Source: Macrolepiota albuminosa (lineage: Eukaryota; Basidiomycota; Agaricomycetes; Agaricales; Agaricaceae). Taken from it: a stretch of 64,000 bases of DNA. Of the stretch, positions 30,781 to 42,875 are shown in pieces. The notes beneath the pieces were generated by a model. That model saw only the letters and a list, made by a program, of their open reading frames with translations, was not told where the DNA came from and did not search any database. The stretch is from NCBI GenBank assembly GCA_027475525.1, contig JAMWFC010000117.1:4202183-4266182 (forward strand), given 5' to 3'. Position numbers and translations under genes: made by a program. Position 1 is the first letter of the stretch, and every line of letters starts with the position of its first letter.

Positions 30781-33700
30781 CTAAGCATGTGAGCGCTTAG
30801 CAAGCTGATTTGGGCGCTTCACACCCTGCAGTTCTGAGTACCGATCCAGCGCTGCCAACTTGGCACAAGTGTGATACGACTCCCATGTCATATCACCCGC
30901 ACTCCATCGTACCTCGAATTCGAGATGCGTTCCTCCCTGCCACCGATGGCCCAGAATATCCTCGATGAACCATTCTTGTTCGTCACTGGCACCAAAGTCA
31001 TATGGCTTGGGCGTCACCCGATTAGGGAACATAGCATCATCGCTTGCATTATATCGCCTAAGTAACAATACATGAAACTTAGGCACAATCCGACGTGCTT
31101 GCAGAGCTGCAGGCAGCTCCAGAACATAGTTCGATGTGCTTGGTTCCACGACCAAGACTTTGTATGGTCCAATGAATTTTGGACACAACTTCCTCGCCCT
31201 TCCTTTCGGAAGATTCAAGTTTTCCGTCGACAGGTATACTAACGTCCCAGGCGTTAGCTCTGGTTCCTCACTCTGCCTATCATTTGCATGGCGTGCCTGT
31301 ATAACATGCGTGGCAATGATAGCGTCGTGTGCATTGGCTAGATTCTCCAATGCTTGCCGTGCAAAGTCCTTCACCCCCTTGTGAACGACTCCATCATAGC
31401 GTCGTGTGCATTGGCTAGATTCTCCAATGCTTGCCGTGCAAAGTCCTTCACCCCCTTGTGAACGACTCCATCCGTCCGTAGTTCGCGCAGCATGGAGGGC
31501 ATGTACCCTCCATTGAGCTCGAATGGCGCACTTGCGTTGATCGCAAACTCGGTTAGCGGTATCCTATCTACCCAGTCGCGTTGGTCCGGTCGGACCACCG
31601 TACGAAAGATCTGAGCAATACTTCTATTCGCTCGCTCTGTCTGTCCATCCGTCTGCGGATGGAACGATGTAGACATGAGCAACTTAGCTCCCAAGAGCTT
31701 GTGGAGTTCTCGCCACCAATGAGACGTAAACTTTGCGTCTCGATCGCTCACGATCAAACTTGGAAGGCCATGTAGCCTTACAATCTCCTCCACCAATGAG
31801 ACGTAAACTTTGCGTCTCGATCGCTCACGATCAAACTTGGAAGGCCATGTAGCCTTACAATCTCCTTCAAATAAAGCCAGGATAATGCGGATGCAGTAAT
31901 GGTTGTGTGCACCAGTATCAAGTGCACCATACTAGTCATTCGGCAAATAACCACCCAAAGGTAGTTATAACCTTTGGACTCGGGGAATGGACCAACAAAG
32001 TCCATCCCAATGGAGTCCCACGGCTTTGTCGGGATGGGCAAGGAATGCAACTTCCCTGCTGGCTTCCTATTGCTGGTCTTCGACCACTGGCAGACCTCGC
32101 AGGTCTGGCAGAACTGCATCACTTCTTTCTGCATCTGAGGCCACCAGTACCATTGCCTCAGGTATTCCAGTGTTTTGTTGGTCCCAAAGTGACCAACAAC
32201 CTCATGCGCTTGAGTGACGACCTGCGTGATTAATGTTCGGTCGCGTGGTAAGCACACCACGTCGTGCCCTCGAACATTCGTTATCCAGACCAGTCCTTTC
32301 TCATCCACGCTGAAGCGTGGGTGGGAGTTTGTGTTCTGCTGGATTTCTGTATAGAACGCATCGTGGCTATAGCCCCTCAGTACCTTCCGGAGGAACTCAT
32401 TGGTTTGAGGAACAGGAGGGTTACAATACTCTCCTGTAGGCGATAACGCATCAGCGAGCGTAATGTCGTGGCCATACGGTCCATGACTGCTCCCAGTCTC
32501 GCCCTGGCATGGCATTGTTGCCTCCTTTGGCTGAGCCTGCTCTAATTGCTCAGCTTCTATGTCTCGCCCTTCTTGCCGCTCCTGCAGTCGTCGACTGCGT
32601 CGCAACTTGGTTGCTTGCATAGCACAAAGCTTGACCACATGCTCCTTCACCTCTCTGTAGCGATGGTACGGAAGATCATCGCCCTGTGGATCAATACAAA
32701 TATCCGCATCGACATAGTCATGCGTATCATGGTGTTCACCAACTCTATCGCTCTCGAAATATCTCGAGAGACAGTTGGCTACCTTGTTCAGTTCACCTTT
32801 GACATATGTGATGTCAAAGTTGTAGCAAGACATATAATCAATCCACCGGTGTTGCCGGAGGGACAACGTTGCTTGAGTTTTGAAGAACTCAAGTGCTTTA
32901 TGGTCCGTAATGATGTGGATCTTATATCCCATCAATTTGTCTTCCCACTTGAGGAGTGCCTCAAGTATCGCCAGCGTTTCGAGCTCATGGACCGCATAAT
33001 TCTGTTGGGCCGAGGTGAACTTCCTCGACATGAACCCAGCCGGTCGACAATTCTGCCAGGAACTTCCCTGGCCATACATTGCTCCTACTCCGGTCTTTGA
33101 GGCATCACAGATGAGCCAAATTGGCTCATCACGTCTGGGATCTATGGGACAAATGACTGGCGTCTTTGAGCAGATCCTCTTGATCATCTCAAAACAGCGT
33201 TGGTGTATAGGTCTCCATATGAATGGAGCTCTGTTCTGCGTGATGGACATCAAAGGTCCTGTATACGCTGTAATATCAGGCAAACAGTTGCCAATATAGT
33301 TCACTAGTCCCACGAATCTCTGCACATCGTTATAGTTACGAGGCACACGCCATTCGCGTATGTAATCGATTTTGTCCTGGTCAGGGTGAATACCCTGACT
33401 GTCAATCTTGTGTCCGAGGCAATCTACTGTCTCGGCATATAGTTCACATTTCTTCCACTTGAGGTACAGCAGATTAGACCTCAGTCGCTCAAAAATAACA
33501 CGAAGATGCTCTTATATAGTTCACATTTCTTCCACTTGAGGTACAGCAGATTAGACCTCAGTCGCTCAAAAATAACACGAAGATGCTCTTCGTGTTCTTT
33601 GATTGAATCGGAGTATATGAATATGTCGTCCAAATATATATGGACGAACCTCCCAATAACATCCCGGAAGATGGAGGTCATCAACCTCTGAAACATTGCA

Positions 33701-34890
33701 GGAGCATTACAATCTCCTATCTGCATGATGTTGCTCACATATGTTCCCGTGATCAATGAGAACACTGTCTTCGGGATATCAGACAAGCGAATTCTCACTT
33801 GCTCATAAGCATCCGTCAGGTCAATTTTTGACCTGAACTTTGCTCTTGCCACATCCTCTCGAATCACTTCCTGATCTGGAAGTGGTGTCACGTCCTTTAC
33901 GGTGTTGTCATTGCGTTGGCGAGCATCCAACGCCGTTTTCAATGTACCATCTTTCTTCGGAATGCACAATAGCAGAGCAGCTTGGGAGGCTGGTTGGGCC
34001 TCCCACCAGTGGGCTCTCAGGTACCGATTGGTCTTGTCTCGGAGCTGCTGCTGTAGTGCCATTGGACATTGCGGCAAATGATATTTATACACCTTATTCT
34101 CATCAATAAGGTTGATTTCATGATTGACCTCACGCCAAGGAGGTAACTCCTCCTTGGTTCCATTCAGAATATCCCCAAATTCCTGCTGCCACTGCGAGCG
34201 TAGGTCCGGAATGTCCTCCTTCGTAAAACCACTGGTTTTACCTTTGCCCTTCCAGTCCACATCCTTCCATGGATGCCTGGACAGCTTTGCTTGTATGGCT
34301 GGGCAGCCATACTTTTCTCTGAAGGCAGTAATCCTCAGCTCACTGTCATCTGGCATGTGCAGTCGCACAGGCACTTTCTTTTTGCTTCTCCACGACGTCA
34401 CAAACAGTCCGTTGAAGAATACCTCACTGGGTGGTGATATCTTGTCATCACTAGCCTGACGATATGACTCCTCCTTCGGCGTCCATCATGGTCCATTCCA
34501 CGCATACATCAATGCCACTAGCTCATTCCACTCAGCAGGCATTCGTGGATCAAATGCCCATTCAAACATGGGATGAGGGACCGGTCTATTCCAGATTGAC
34601 CGATTCGTATGTGTGGAGGATGCCTCGTCCTCCATCAGTCCTTGTTCGTCACCCGTTACTAAGTCCTCGACCTTTACTCACGACAACGTCGGCTGGCACT
34701 CTGTGCTTGCCGTGTGCTGAGGCCACTTGTCCTCAGGCTTACCCTGCCTTTCACACTCCATCTTGGGGCTCTCCCCCCTCTTCAGAGTACGTTCGTACTC
34801 TACAGCTTCGCTCTCCAGCATCAACACAGCAGGACTATCCGTTGGCAAGCTCGCACGAGCTTGCTCCTCATCCTCTCCATCCTCCACCAT
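30781..34890 (-). CDS. G4 pol: RT, RNase H, integrase, chromodomain
   Basis: RT begins before 34,401 (KLSRHPWKDVDWKGKGKTSG; LPQCPMALQQQLRDKTNRYL) and has the intact box IYLDDIFIYSD near 33,620. RNase H shows ICDASKTGVGAMYGQG and ITDHKALEFFKTQATLSLRQ. Integrase has the zinc domain (HEVVGHFGTNKTLEYLRQWY, CQTCEVCQ) and the triad in GMDFVGPFPES, VSDRDAKF and TDGQTERANR. The C-terminus (QEWFIEDILGHRWQGG, FEVRWSAGDMTWESYH) is a chromodomain, which in chromoviruses steers integration toward marked chromatin. Three 77-bp repeats split an otherwise open frame. The upstream 34,402-34,890 part contains a GTGAGT donor and may be spliced. Confidence 0.92.
31319..31472. repeat. 77-bp tandem direct repeat 14
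   Basis: Exact copies in the integrase C-terminal part of G4. Confidence 0.97.
31713..31866. repeat. 77-bp tandem direct repeat 15
   Basis: Exact copies over the integrase VSDRDAKF region of G4, so that catalytic block appears twice. Confidence 0.97.
33437..33590. repeat. 77-bp tandem direct repeat 16
   Basis: Exact copies just downstream of the RT catalytic box of G4. Confidence 0.97.
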
Positions 34891-34914
34891 AGGCAGTTTC
34901 TTGCCTCCGCCTAG

Positions 34915-37900
34915 TCAATGTCGCCTGACTAGCACCTTCTTCTCCGTGGCACGGTGTCGATGGAGACGTCCATTGCCATTATCTATGGTCACTCGCACTG
35001 CAGGAATGGTGGTGCCATCCACCACTATCTCATTCTTCGTGAAGTCAAGCACAACCTTGTGCTTCCTCATATACGGCGTGCCTATAATCATGTCGTAACG
35101 ATCAAAATTCGCCACGTCAAGGTACTCTTTTGACCTTGATCTAGCACAGGTGATACTCGCCTGCGTACCAAACTGTACTGCAGCTCGGCTGCCCACAGTA
35201 CCCAATTGAAGGAGTAATGGCTCCTTCAATTCACTCACAGAAATATCATGCACTTGGCAAAACTGAGGTGTCACCCCAGTAGTCGTACTACCTGAATCCC
35301 ACAATGTCCACGCCTTGTGGCCATTCACTTCAACGTACGACGCCAGACACTCTTTGTCTTCGCACTTCAACACCGGCCATACCAGCTTCTCCGGAGCCTT
35401 GCGAAGGTGTACTTTATACACCTTCACATTGGCTGCTCCAACTGGTCGGTCTAGTGCGCTGGCCGGGTAGTCTGTCAGAGCTCCCATGAATTTTAATTCT
35501 GACTCCCGAGCATAATAGTCGTTGTCGTATACGTCAACCTCAACGTAGTCGTCATCCGACAACTCCTCTACCACAGAGGCGTTCTCATCCTCTGGTGCAC
35601 CAGGACTGAGGTTCTCTACCTCTTTGTCTTCCACATCCGGTTTATTTCCTGAGTCTATCCCCTCGGCATCTGGGATAGCAGTGTGTGCCGCCCGTACATA
35701 TGCACGTGGCTTAACCATAGGCTGTCCACCGCCCACTGGACATGCATTCGCGAAATGCCCAGGCTGGCCACATTTGAAGCACTTATTCGCCCTGAAAGGG
35801 CGAGCTGCTTCAAACTTTGGTGGCCCAGTCGGTGTCGGCACTTTAGCCTCACCAGTAGTCTGGTGCGGCCGAGCACCCTCTCGGCGCGGACTCTTCTGAA
35901 CGTCCTGCACTGGTGCATCCCTACGGTCTCCAGGCCGGTCGCTATGGAAGCGTCGTTCCTGCCGAGGTGCTGCTCTTATCACAAACCGTGGGTTTGTATT
36001 GCCCACCATTTCTTTTCGACGGGCCCAGAAGGTGCCTACCTTCCAAGGCTCAGCCTTGTTGGCTGAGCAAACCTTTGAGCTATGTAGCCCAAAGTGTCGT
36101 GCAATTTTGTGGGCTTGCTCATAGCGCAACGCATGCGCTACGAACTCCTCAACAGTATTCACTTCGGGCGATAGCCTGTCATCACAAATGAGAGACTCTC
36201 TCATTGCATCGGGTATCCCACGCAGGAAGGTATCGATCATTACCCAGTTGTCTGGGTAAATAGACATATTCTGTGCGTGGTCTATCAAGGTGTCATAGAA
36301 ACCTTGAACACCCAATCGTTCAGTGTAGGACGTTGCAATGAACGCCTCCTGAGCATCCTGCATGGTAGATGCACTTACAAACCGGTTATACAATTCAAGG
36401 ATTACATCCTTGAACGTCCATTGCTGTCGTGCACAATTATAGTGCAAGACATGATGTCGAAACCAGGCCTTGGCCGGTCCGTCTAGGAACTCCGGGAGAA
36501 CGAATACATGTTCTCGATCCAGACGATCCCCCCCATACTGGCATGCTGCCAGATGGTTACACACATCCATCGTCCAGTTTTCCAAGTCACTAAACTTGGA
36601 CTCCCCTCTGTATGGTTGGATGTGTTTTGATTCCGCCTTACGCGGCTTGATGCCTTTGGGAAGGCGCAATGCTACGCCTACCGCATCGTCAATTATGCTA
36701 CTGAGGCGTTGGTGCATATTCTCCGTATACACCTTTGTCGCCTCAGTTATCCCAGGCGTTTTATTCCTACCTTCTGCTGGAGGTACTACAGAGAATGCAC
36801 GTACTGGTCGGTGACCTGTATAGTGCTCCCAGGCGTTTTATTCCTACCTTCTGCTGGAGGTACTACAGAGAATGCACGTACTGGTCGGTGACCTGTATAA
36901 TGTGCTTTCCCTGCATCATTCCAATGCAGTGGGCTCTCCTGTCCCCCTAGCCCTTCTGTCACCTGTCTTTCAGGGACTCGGCTCGGATCCGCCATGGGCG
37001 GGTCCCCCCTCCTAGTGTCAGGCTGACATGTCCGTTGGACATATTGCCTTCTTATTTCATCGATGGGCGTTATCCCATCGAATAAAATCCCCTGGTCATC
37101 TATCCAGGAGTGTCCCTGGCGTTTCAGGTCTTGGTTCCGCATGCGCTGATAAGCTACCCTCTCCGCAAACTTATCAGCCAACGGCACTTGATTCGTCAGT
37201 GGAGTATTCTCCACTGATTCCTGTTTTGGATGAGGGTGCCTTGTTCCCCCCATTTCGGGTAGGTTACTATCTACCACAGGTATGGTAGACACCGATTCAG
37301 CCGTCGACAGAGGTCTCCTTAGTTGACCTCTGAATACATTTTGTCTCTGTGCTGCTGCGAACCTTGCAGCGAACTGCTCGTCAGACTCTCCTGCTTGCTG
37401 GGGAGCATATATATTGCTCATCGCCTCTTCCAGGTGGGGAGACAACTCTGGCTTTGCCACCGCAGGTATACTCGGAATCAAGTTTGCCCCCTCTGGGGTC
37501 GAGGCAGCTGATCCTCGATTAGCCTTGCGATACAAATATGCTTGGGCTTCCAGCTCAAGAATCTGGACATACAATGTAATGTATTCAACGGTATTTAATT
37601 GAGGTACATTATCACCTCTAGCCTGTATCAACCGTATGTGTTTCAGTACATACAGTCCTAGTCGAGCACGAGTGGTATCCTTCATAATGCTAGGGTATCT
37701 TTTCCATAGCATAGCACACTGAACCTGAAGGGTGGACTCACTCCGTCCACTCTCCTCGTCATCGGAAGTTTTGTCTTCCCAATGTACTGCCGGTGTTCTT
37801 TGCTCGGGAATTGTCATTTCCTGCGGCACTCCAACTCCCTGCTGACGTTGCGTCAGTGGGGTGGACTCAGTTGGCACTCTCCAACTGCCTGCCTCAGGCC

Positions 37901-38267
37901 TCGGCATCTTCCCCAGGAAGTACGACAAAGGTCTGCGACCTTCAGTTGGTCCCTGAGCGCTACTCCTGCTCTGGAACTGTCGCCCAGACCTCCCAGTCTG
38001 CACGGGAAATTCATGTTCCCTGCCAGGTCGCTGTTCCAGGTCTTCCACAGCTGCCCCTGGTCTTGCTGCACCGCTTGGCGCAACTGTCGGCCGCACTTCA
38101 CTCCATTGCGTCCCTTCTGGCATCCCCTGAGGCTGACGGGAAGGCTCGGCCTCTGTATATTCTGACCTGGGACGACCCAGGTCAGTCACCGCAGATTGAG
38201 GATATGCCAACGACTGGTCGATGGTCTCACCATCACGTGTTGGTTCAGCAGATTGATTGGTCTCCAT
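34915..38267 (-). CDS. G4 gag and retropepsin
   Basis: The first ATG is at 38,267 (METNQSAEPTRDGETIDQSL). A long Pro/Arg/Gln-rich N-terminal region is followed, past the 77-bp repeat at 36,750, by capsid sequence (HIQPYRGESKFSDLENWTMD, LDGPAKAWFRHHVLHYNCAR), a canonical knuckle CFKCGQPGHFANAC near 35,750 and a protease with WTLWDSGSTTTGV (35,300) and DMIIGTPYMRKHKVVLDF (35,080). It ends at 34,915. Total length over 1,000 residues is long for a gypsy gag because of the disordered front part. Confidence 0.88.
36750..36899. repeat. 77-bp tandem direct repeat 17
   Basis: Offset 77, with one difference close to the right end. It separates the N-terminal gag ORF from the capsid ORF of G4. Confidence 0.93.
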
Positions 38268-38417
38268 CCAATCAGGCGTTGATACGTCTCTATTACTCCG
38301 GAAGCGTGCGTCAAAGAAGTTGATGCACTGTTCGATGCAATCACAGTCTAGGCTATTGGTCTAGACATGTAGTCTTCGTTCGTAGTATCAGACTTGAACC
38401 CAAAAGGTTCAAAAAAG

Positions 38418-38686
38418 TGAAACAAAGTCAAGTAGGGTTAGCCTTACAGTCACACTGACAGAACCAGATCGATAATTCGATTCTAGTACTACGAAGTATG
38501 ACAGTAAAATTGGCTGCCTTATGTAAGGCAGCCAGCATGTATGTACAGTAAATTCGATTCTAGTACTACGAAGTATGACAGTAAAATTGGCTGCCTTATG
38601 TAAGGCAGCCAGCATGTATGTACAGTAGTAATAACTAATTAATATAATTGTATATTAATTAATTAACTAAAATATAATATGTTACA
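38418..38686 (-). repeat. 5' LTR of G4
   Basis: It matches the 3' LTR nearly base for base (a T/G difference shortly before the repeat), including the internal 77-bp repeat. Just inside it lies an inverted repeat, GAACC TTTT GGGTTC, in place of an obvious TGG primer site. Confidence 0.92.
38474..38627. repeat. 77-bp tandem direct repeat 18
   Basis: Exact copies in the 5' LTR of G4, at the same place as in the 3' LTR. Confidence 0.97.
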
Positions 38687-39388
38687 GTATTTTCATGAGT
38701 AAAAAGCCATACTGCCAGTTTCTAGGTGCACTCATGTGGGCACAGGCCATCACCAGACCCAACCTTTCATTTGCTATTACCCTCCTAGCATGTTTTCAAT
38801 CTAACCCTGGCCCAGCACACTGGAAGGCACTTCTCCATGTCCTTGCATATGTAAAAGGCACTTTGGGTTACTGCATTACATATTCAAGGGCTCTGGGAGG
38901 TTCCCTAAAGCTCATAGGGTATGTTGATGCTGACTATGGGGCGACTTTGACACAAGGCGATCTACCTCTGGATATATCTTCATGACAGCTGGGGGTCCGG
39001 TCTCATGGAGCTCAAAGCACCAGCAAATGGTTGCTCTATAAACAACTGAGGCAGAATATATGGCTATGACATGCAGCTCACAGCAAGCGCTCTGGATGCA
39101 CAACTTCCTCACAGAAATCAACCTCAGTCAACCATTATCAGCAAGGCTGATGGTCAACAACAACTTCTTGATTGCACTCACACAATCCACCAAAGGTCAT
39201 GCATGAGCAAAACATATTGATATTTGCCACCACTATATTAGGGAACAAGTACAAGAAGGTGATATCAAAATAGTCCATGTCTTGTCATCCAAAAACCTCA
39301 CTGACATCTGCATTAAACTGTTACTGTGTGCCATACACAATTGCCTAGTCAGACTCATTGGCTTGAAGAACGTCAACAGTCAGGGGAG
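38687..39388 (+). pseudogene. Copia C1 RNase H end, right of G4
   Basis: FMSKKPYCQFLGALMWAQ, TRPNLSFAITLLACFQ and GYVDADYGAT are the copia RT end and RNase H start. Frameshifts and stops follow, but KWLLYKQLRQNIWL-like remnants of the RNase H continue to about 39,330. Dead. Confidence 0.85.
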
Positions 39389-39746
39389 TGTTAAGAACAG
39401 GACTTCTTGAACCATCGAAGAGACAGGGGCTACTATCTGATCACTATGATCCAGTACCCATGTTTACTTGGCTCATTGGCTCAGCAAGTCTGACGTCCCT
39501 GATTTACCAGTCTTTTGATAAACCTTAATTTGTTTTTGTATTTAGACAAGCCACCACAAATGCGCCACCCTCAGTCGGACTATACATACTAAGTATGACT
39601 GAGGGTGAGGCACTCTTACTTACCTCTATATACAGTCTGTTGACATTCTCCTATAAACTGATTTACTGTATTGCTCTACAGGTAATAAACAGTCAGACTA
39701 CACATACTAAGTGTGACTGAGGACTGATTTACTGTATTGCTCTACA
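39389..39746 (+). repeat. 3' LTR of copia C1 (end cut by R1)
   Basis: Starts TGTTAAGAACAGGAC directly after a purine tract CAGGGGAG. It contains two CAGTC...GACTGAGG hairpins about 118 bp apart and the TTACTGTATTGCTCTACAG word twice. Confidence 0.65.
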
Positions 39747-39876
39747 GTTCTCTTTGGATCTTCCTCTACCAGGGTAAGTAGTTATTATGATATTGTTGGT
39801 ATATACTCTAATATACTTTGGATCTCCCTCTGCTAGCTGTGTGACTGAGGCATAGCCTCCAGAGGTCACCCTTACA
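39747..39876 (-). repeat. LTR-like repeat R1, copy 3 (truncated)
   Basis: 130 bp matching the TGTAAGG-side end of R1 copies 1 and 2. Confidence 0.7.
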
Positions 39877-40850
39877 GAGCAGGCAAAAACTTGATCACAT
39901 TGAAGACAAGGTAGAGCTGACACATTCAAGACAGGAGTTGAAGTTGATAAGCTAGCAGTCCTATCTGTTGTTCCACTGTATACAGCCTGAGCTGCCAGTG
40001 TGAAAGCTTCTGAGAGGGCTGAGTAGTCATGATGTCCAAGACATCTAGATAGACTTAGTCACCAGGCTTGTATGTGGGGGCTGGGGTCTGTCATCATAGT
40101 ACTGAGCCATGTTGTCCTTCACCTTAGTAAGTGCTGCCTTCACCTCCTCCTGCACCTTCTGCATCCAATCAAAAAACTTGTTCTCTGACCACTGCATGCT
40201 TAGTTTGAAACTTATTTGAGGTGCTGACCCATGTTGAGGAAGAATAGCAATACCTGCATAAACAAGTGGATGTAGTTGTTGTACTGGAATTCTGCCTCCA
40301 GGAGGAGCTCATCCTAGTCATAGCACTCATTGTAAAAGAGTCAGAGGTACTGTTCCAGTTCCTGATTGATATGTTCAGTCTGGCTGTCAGACTGCAGATA
40401 GTAGGCAGTGAAGGTGTGAAGCTTCACACAGAGAAGCTCCTAAGTAAATTCCACAATGAACTGTGGATCCTAGTCAAACATGTACATGTTGGAGAGGCCA
40501 TAAAGCTTCCAGATGTTTTTCTGATACAGGTTGGCAGCACCCATTGCATAGCATGTCATGTGGATCAAGATGAAATAGGCACACTTACTGCAGAGGTAAA
40601 TAACCACCATAACAGCATCATACCCATGTGCATCCACAAGTTCTACAATAAAGCCCACAGAGGCCACACTCCAGCATTCCATAGGCATTGGTAGGGGTTG
40701 AAGCTGGCTGAAAGGAAAATGACATTGGAGCTTGATCCAAAGACAGAAGTTGCGGAGCAAATATACCACAACATCTGCAGCCACCAGGCACACTCAGCCA
40801 AGAGTCAAACCTCCAACCTTGCACTTAAAATATCATATGACCCCTCCTTA
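39877..40850 (-). pseudogene. Gypsy G5 integrase fragment
   Basis: The minus strand reads VGFIVELVDAHGYDAVMVVI, FILIHMTCYAMGAANLYQKN and IWKLYGLSNMYMFD, a decayed gypsy integrase core of a different family from G1-G4. Several residues are changed in the direction C to T. The remainder toward 39,900 continues as broken integrase C-terminus. Confidence 0.8.
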
Positions 40851-41234
40851 AAACTCCAGTAGTGCCAGCTGAGCCACCACAGCCCCTCTTTGAAAGCAAG
40901 TTAGAGCAGCAAAAAGCAATTAAAATCAAACCATTGTCACTATGTAGAACATAGTAACATTGGTCAAGAACACTTCAACATGTAGGTCCATACGAAGACC
41001 CTTCGCCTTTTAGATGCCCTACCTACCTTCTAAAAAAAAGGAAGGTTCAAGAAGGCATTATTCAACATAAACGTGATAATATGTAGCATAACAGAAACGG
41101 ACAAAATATAGTTGGAGTCCAAAACAAAAGTATAAATCCAAGAAAGTAGGACTTGAGTACACGTGTTATTTATAATCTCGATGACCAGTGAGGCTCGCCC
41201 CTCCGCGGTCCATGATAGTCTATGTCACTATAAG
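40851..41234. other. Intergenic stretch before the host island
   Basis: No ORF or repeat recognised; it includes the 3' flank of the SWIM/RING gene. Confidence 0.5.
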
Positions 41235-42692
41235 TCATGAAACGATGTGAGGAATACCGAGCGGAGACGTACAGGTGCTTGTATCACGGATTGGACTGAT
41301 CCCTGATACACCAGCCAAATTGATATAACCTTCCCTGGAAATTTTACCAGCTCCAGCAGAACCATTATTCGGGGTGATCCATGGAGCGCGGCAGAAAACA
41401 CATGAAAGCTGTTTGCCGCTATTCACTGAGGTAATCTTCCCTGATTCATTTATAAACGCGGTCAGAAAACGCATCGTGGAATCGTCTTTGCTGAGCTTAC
41501 ACTGCTCGAAACACTGTCTATGAAGAGCATTCCCACATTCTTCACAAAATGTTAATAAAGTCTCGTTGACATTATGCATTCCTTCGTAACAAATTGGACA
41601 GTCGTCATGTGGTCCGGGAATGCGTTTTTTACTCGAAAACTGCGCATCTGAAGTGGCAGTGGCTTTTCCCGTAGCTCGCGCGTGGGCTTCTCGAATCCGA
41701 GGATTTGCGAGTGCATTCGGTGCTAATGGCGCTTCCGCAAAAATCTTTTCCAATTCAGTTGTAAGAAGCGCCCTGGTTAATAGGGTGAGCGACATTTTTC
41801 GCATTTGTAGATGATCATGCGCTGACTTTTGATACCAAATGCCTGATTCTTGCGCGACCTGAAGGACTGATTACAAGATGCCAAAAAACGGTTGCACGAA
41901 GATAAAATTTATCAACCTTTCAAGAAAATGAAAAGCTGGTCATACGTCAACAATGGCGACAGATGGTCACAACAGCAAACTCACGATGTGTTTGCAGTGA
42001 TTTCCTTTCATTGCATCCGGACCTTTAGGACAATGAAACAAGTAGGACAAACACAGACGGGGACAGCATACAATTACAGCAAGGCTTGCGGTCGATGGTT
42101 ACAGTGTACACCTAAGACGGATATTGGTGCCGTAGATTGCGAAAACACATCAAATGAGACGAACATTACCGGTTGAACCGAGAACGCTGAAGGTCTCTTT
42201 GAGTTCGCCCGGTTCTCTCTGCCTGTCAATCATAAAAAACCTAGCATGATTCGTTTAATATATAGAAGTGAAAATAAATCGACTGGAGAGATACCTTTGT
42301 GACATGACGCGCCCCACGCGGTCAAGGATATTTTGAGGACAAGACTTCTTGAATATAGCACCACGTTTTTCTGGTTGTGGGGCATCAGGGTCAGCCTTTT
42401 TACGAGATCTGGCAGTCTTTTTGGGCCGCGAAGGCCCCGGCCCCGTTAAATCCGGTACAGTGGATGACACATGAGAATCCTCGGGAAGTGTTCCTGCTTT
42501 ATGTTGGAGGCGCGCTTCGGACATGTTATGAGAGTTCGCTGGAGACGGTCATGATAATGAAGATTTCATACAAGATGTGTTCGAACATTTCGTACGCGTT
42601 CTTTTAACTGGTGGCAGTTCCGATGTTGTGGAAGGTGTAGACGTTTGTCCTGCAACGAATTCCCCATCCCGCTTTCGTTTCCTTAAAACCAT
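41235..42692 (-). CDS. SWIM and RING zinc-finger protein
   Basis: Probable E3 ubiquitin ligase or adaptor. The ATG at 42,692 gives MVLRKRKRD, a likely nuclear signal. A 57-nt intron (42,539-42,595) removes an in-frame TGA and joins KRT to NSHNMSEARL. Further introns start at 42,294 and inside the SWIM region. Joined exons give FFMIDRQREPGELKETFSVL, then the SWIM finger (VYTVTIDRKPCCNC ... KGNHCKH, C-x-C-x8-C-x-H), then the RING (DDCPICYEGMH, CEECGNALHRQCFEQC, CVFCRAPW) and a tail with SREGYINLAGVSGISPIRDTS, stop at 41,235. The domain order is that of ZSWIM2/MEX-like proteins. All zinc ligands are present and the gene looks intact. Confidence 0.85.
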
Positions 42693-42875
42693 GGTCGATG
42701 GGGAAAGTTTGAAAAGGGTGGTAGAGAGAGGAATATTGAGTTGGAACTTGAGAAAAAACTGATGATCACTGAAATTTGGAATAATGCACTACTTACATAC
42801 ATATAAGTAAGTGTTTTGGAAAGGGCGTCACATGGCAAATGGAGCAATGAAACATTCCCACGGCTACGTATTCAA

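Larger units (their letters stand above)
27160..38686 (-). mobile_element. Ty3/gypsy chromovirus-like element G4, near-complete
   Basis: It has two 269-bp LTRs with TG...CA ends, flanks GTATC and GTATT (a 5-bp target duplication with one mismatch), gag, protease, RT with intact YLDD, RNase H, integrase and chromodomain on the minus strand, and about 3 kb of extra ORFs between pol and the 3' LTR. Apparent frameshifts coincide with 77-bp repeats. Short perfect hairpins occur throughout. Confidence 0.92.

Noticed and set aside
42549..42551. In-frame TGA in the SWIM/RING gene, suggesting a pseudogene.
   Set aside because: It lies in a 57-nt GT-AG intron (42,539-42,595) whose removal keeps the frame.
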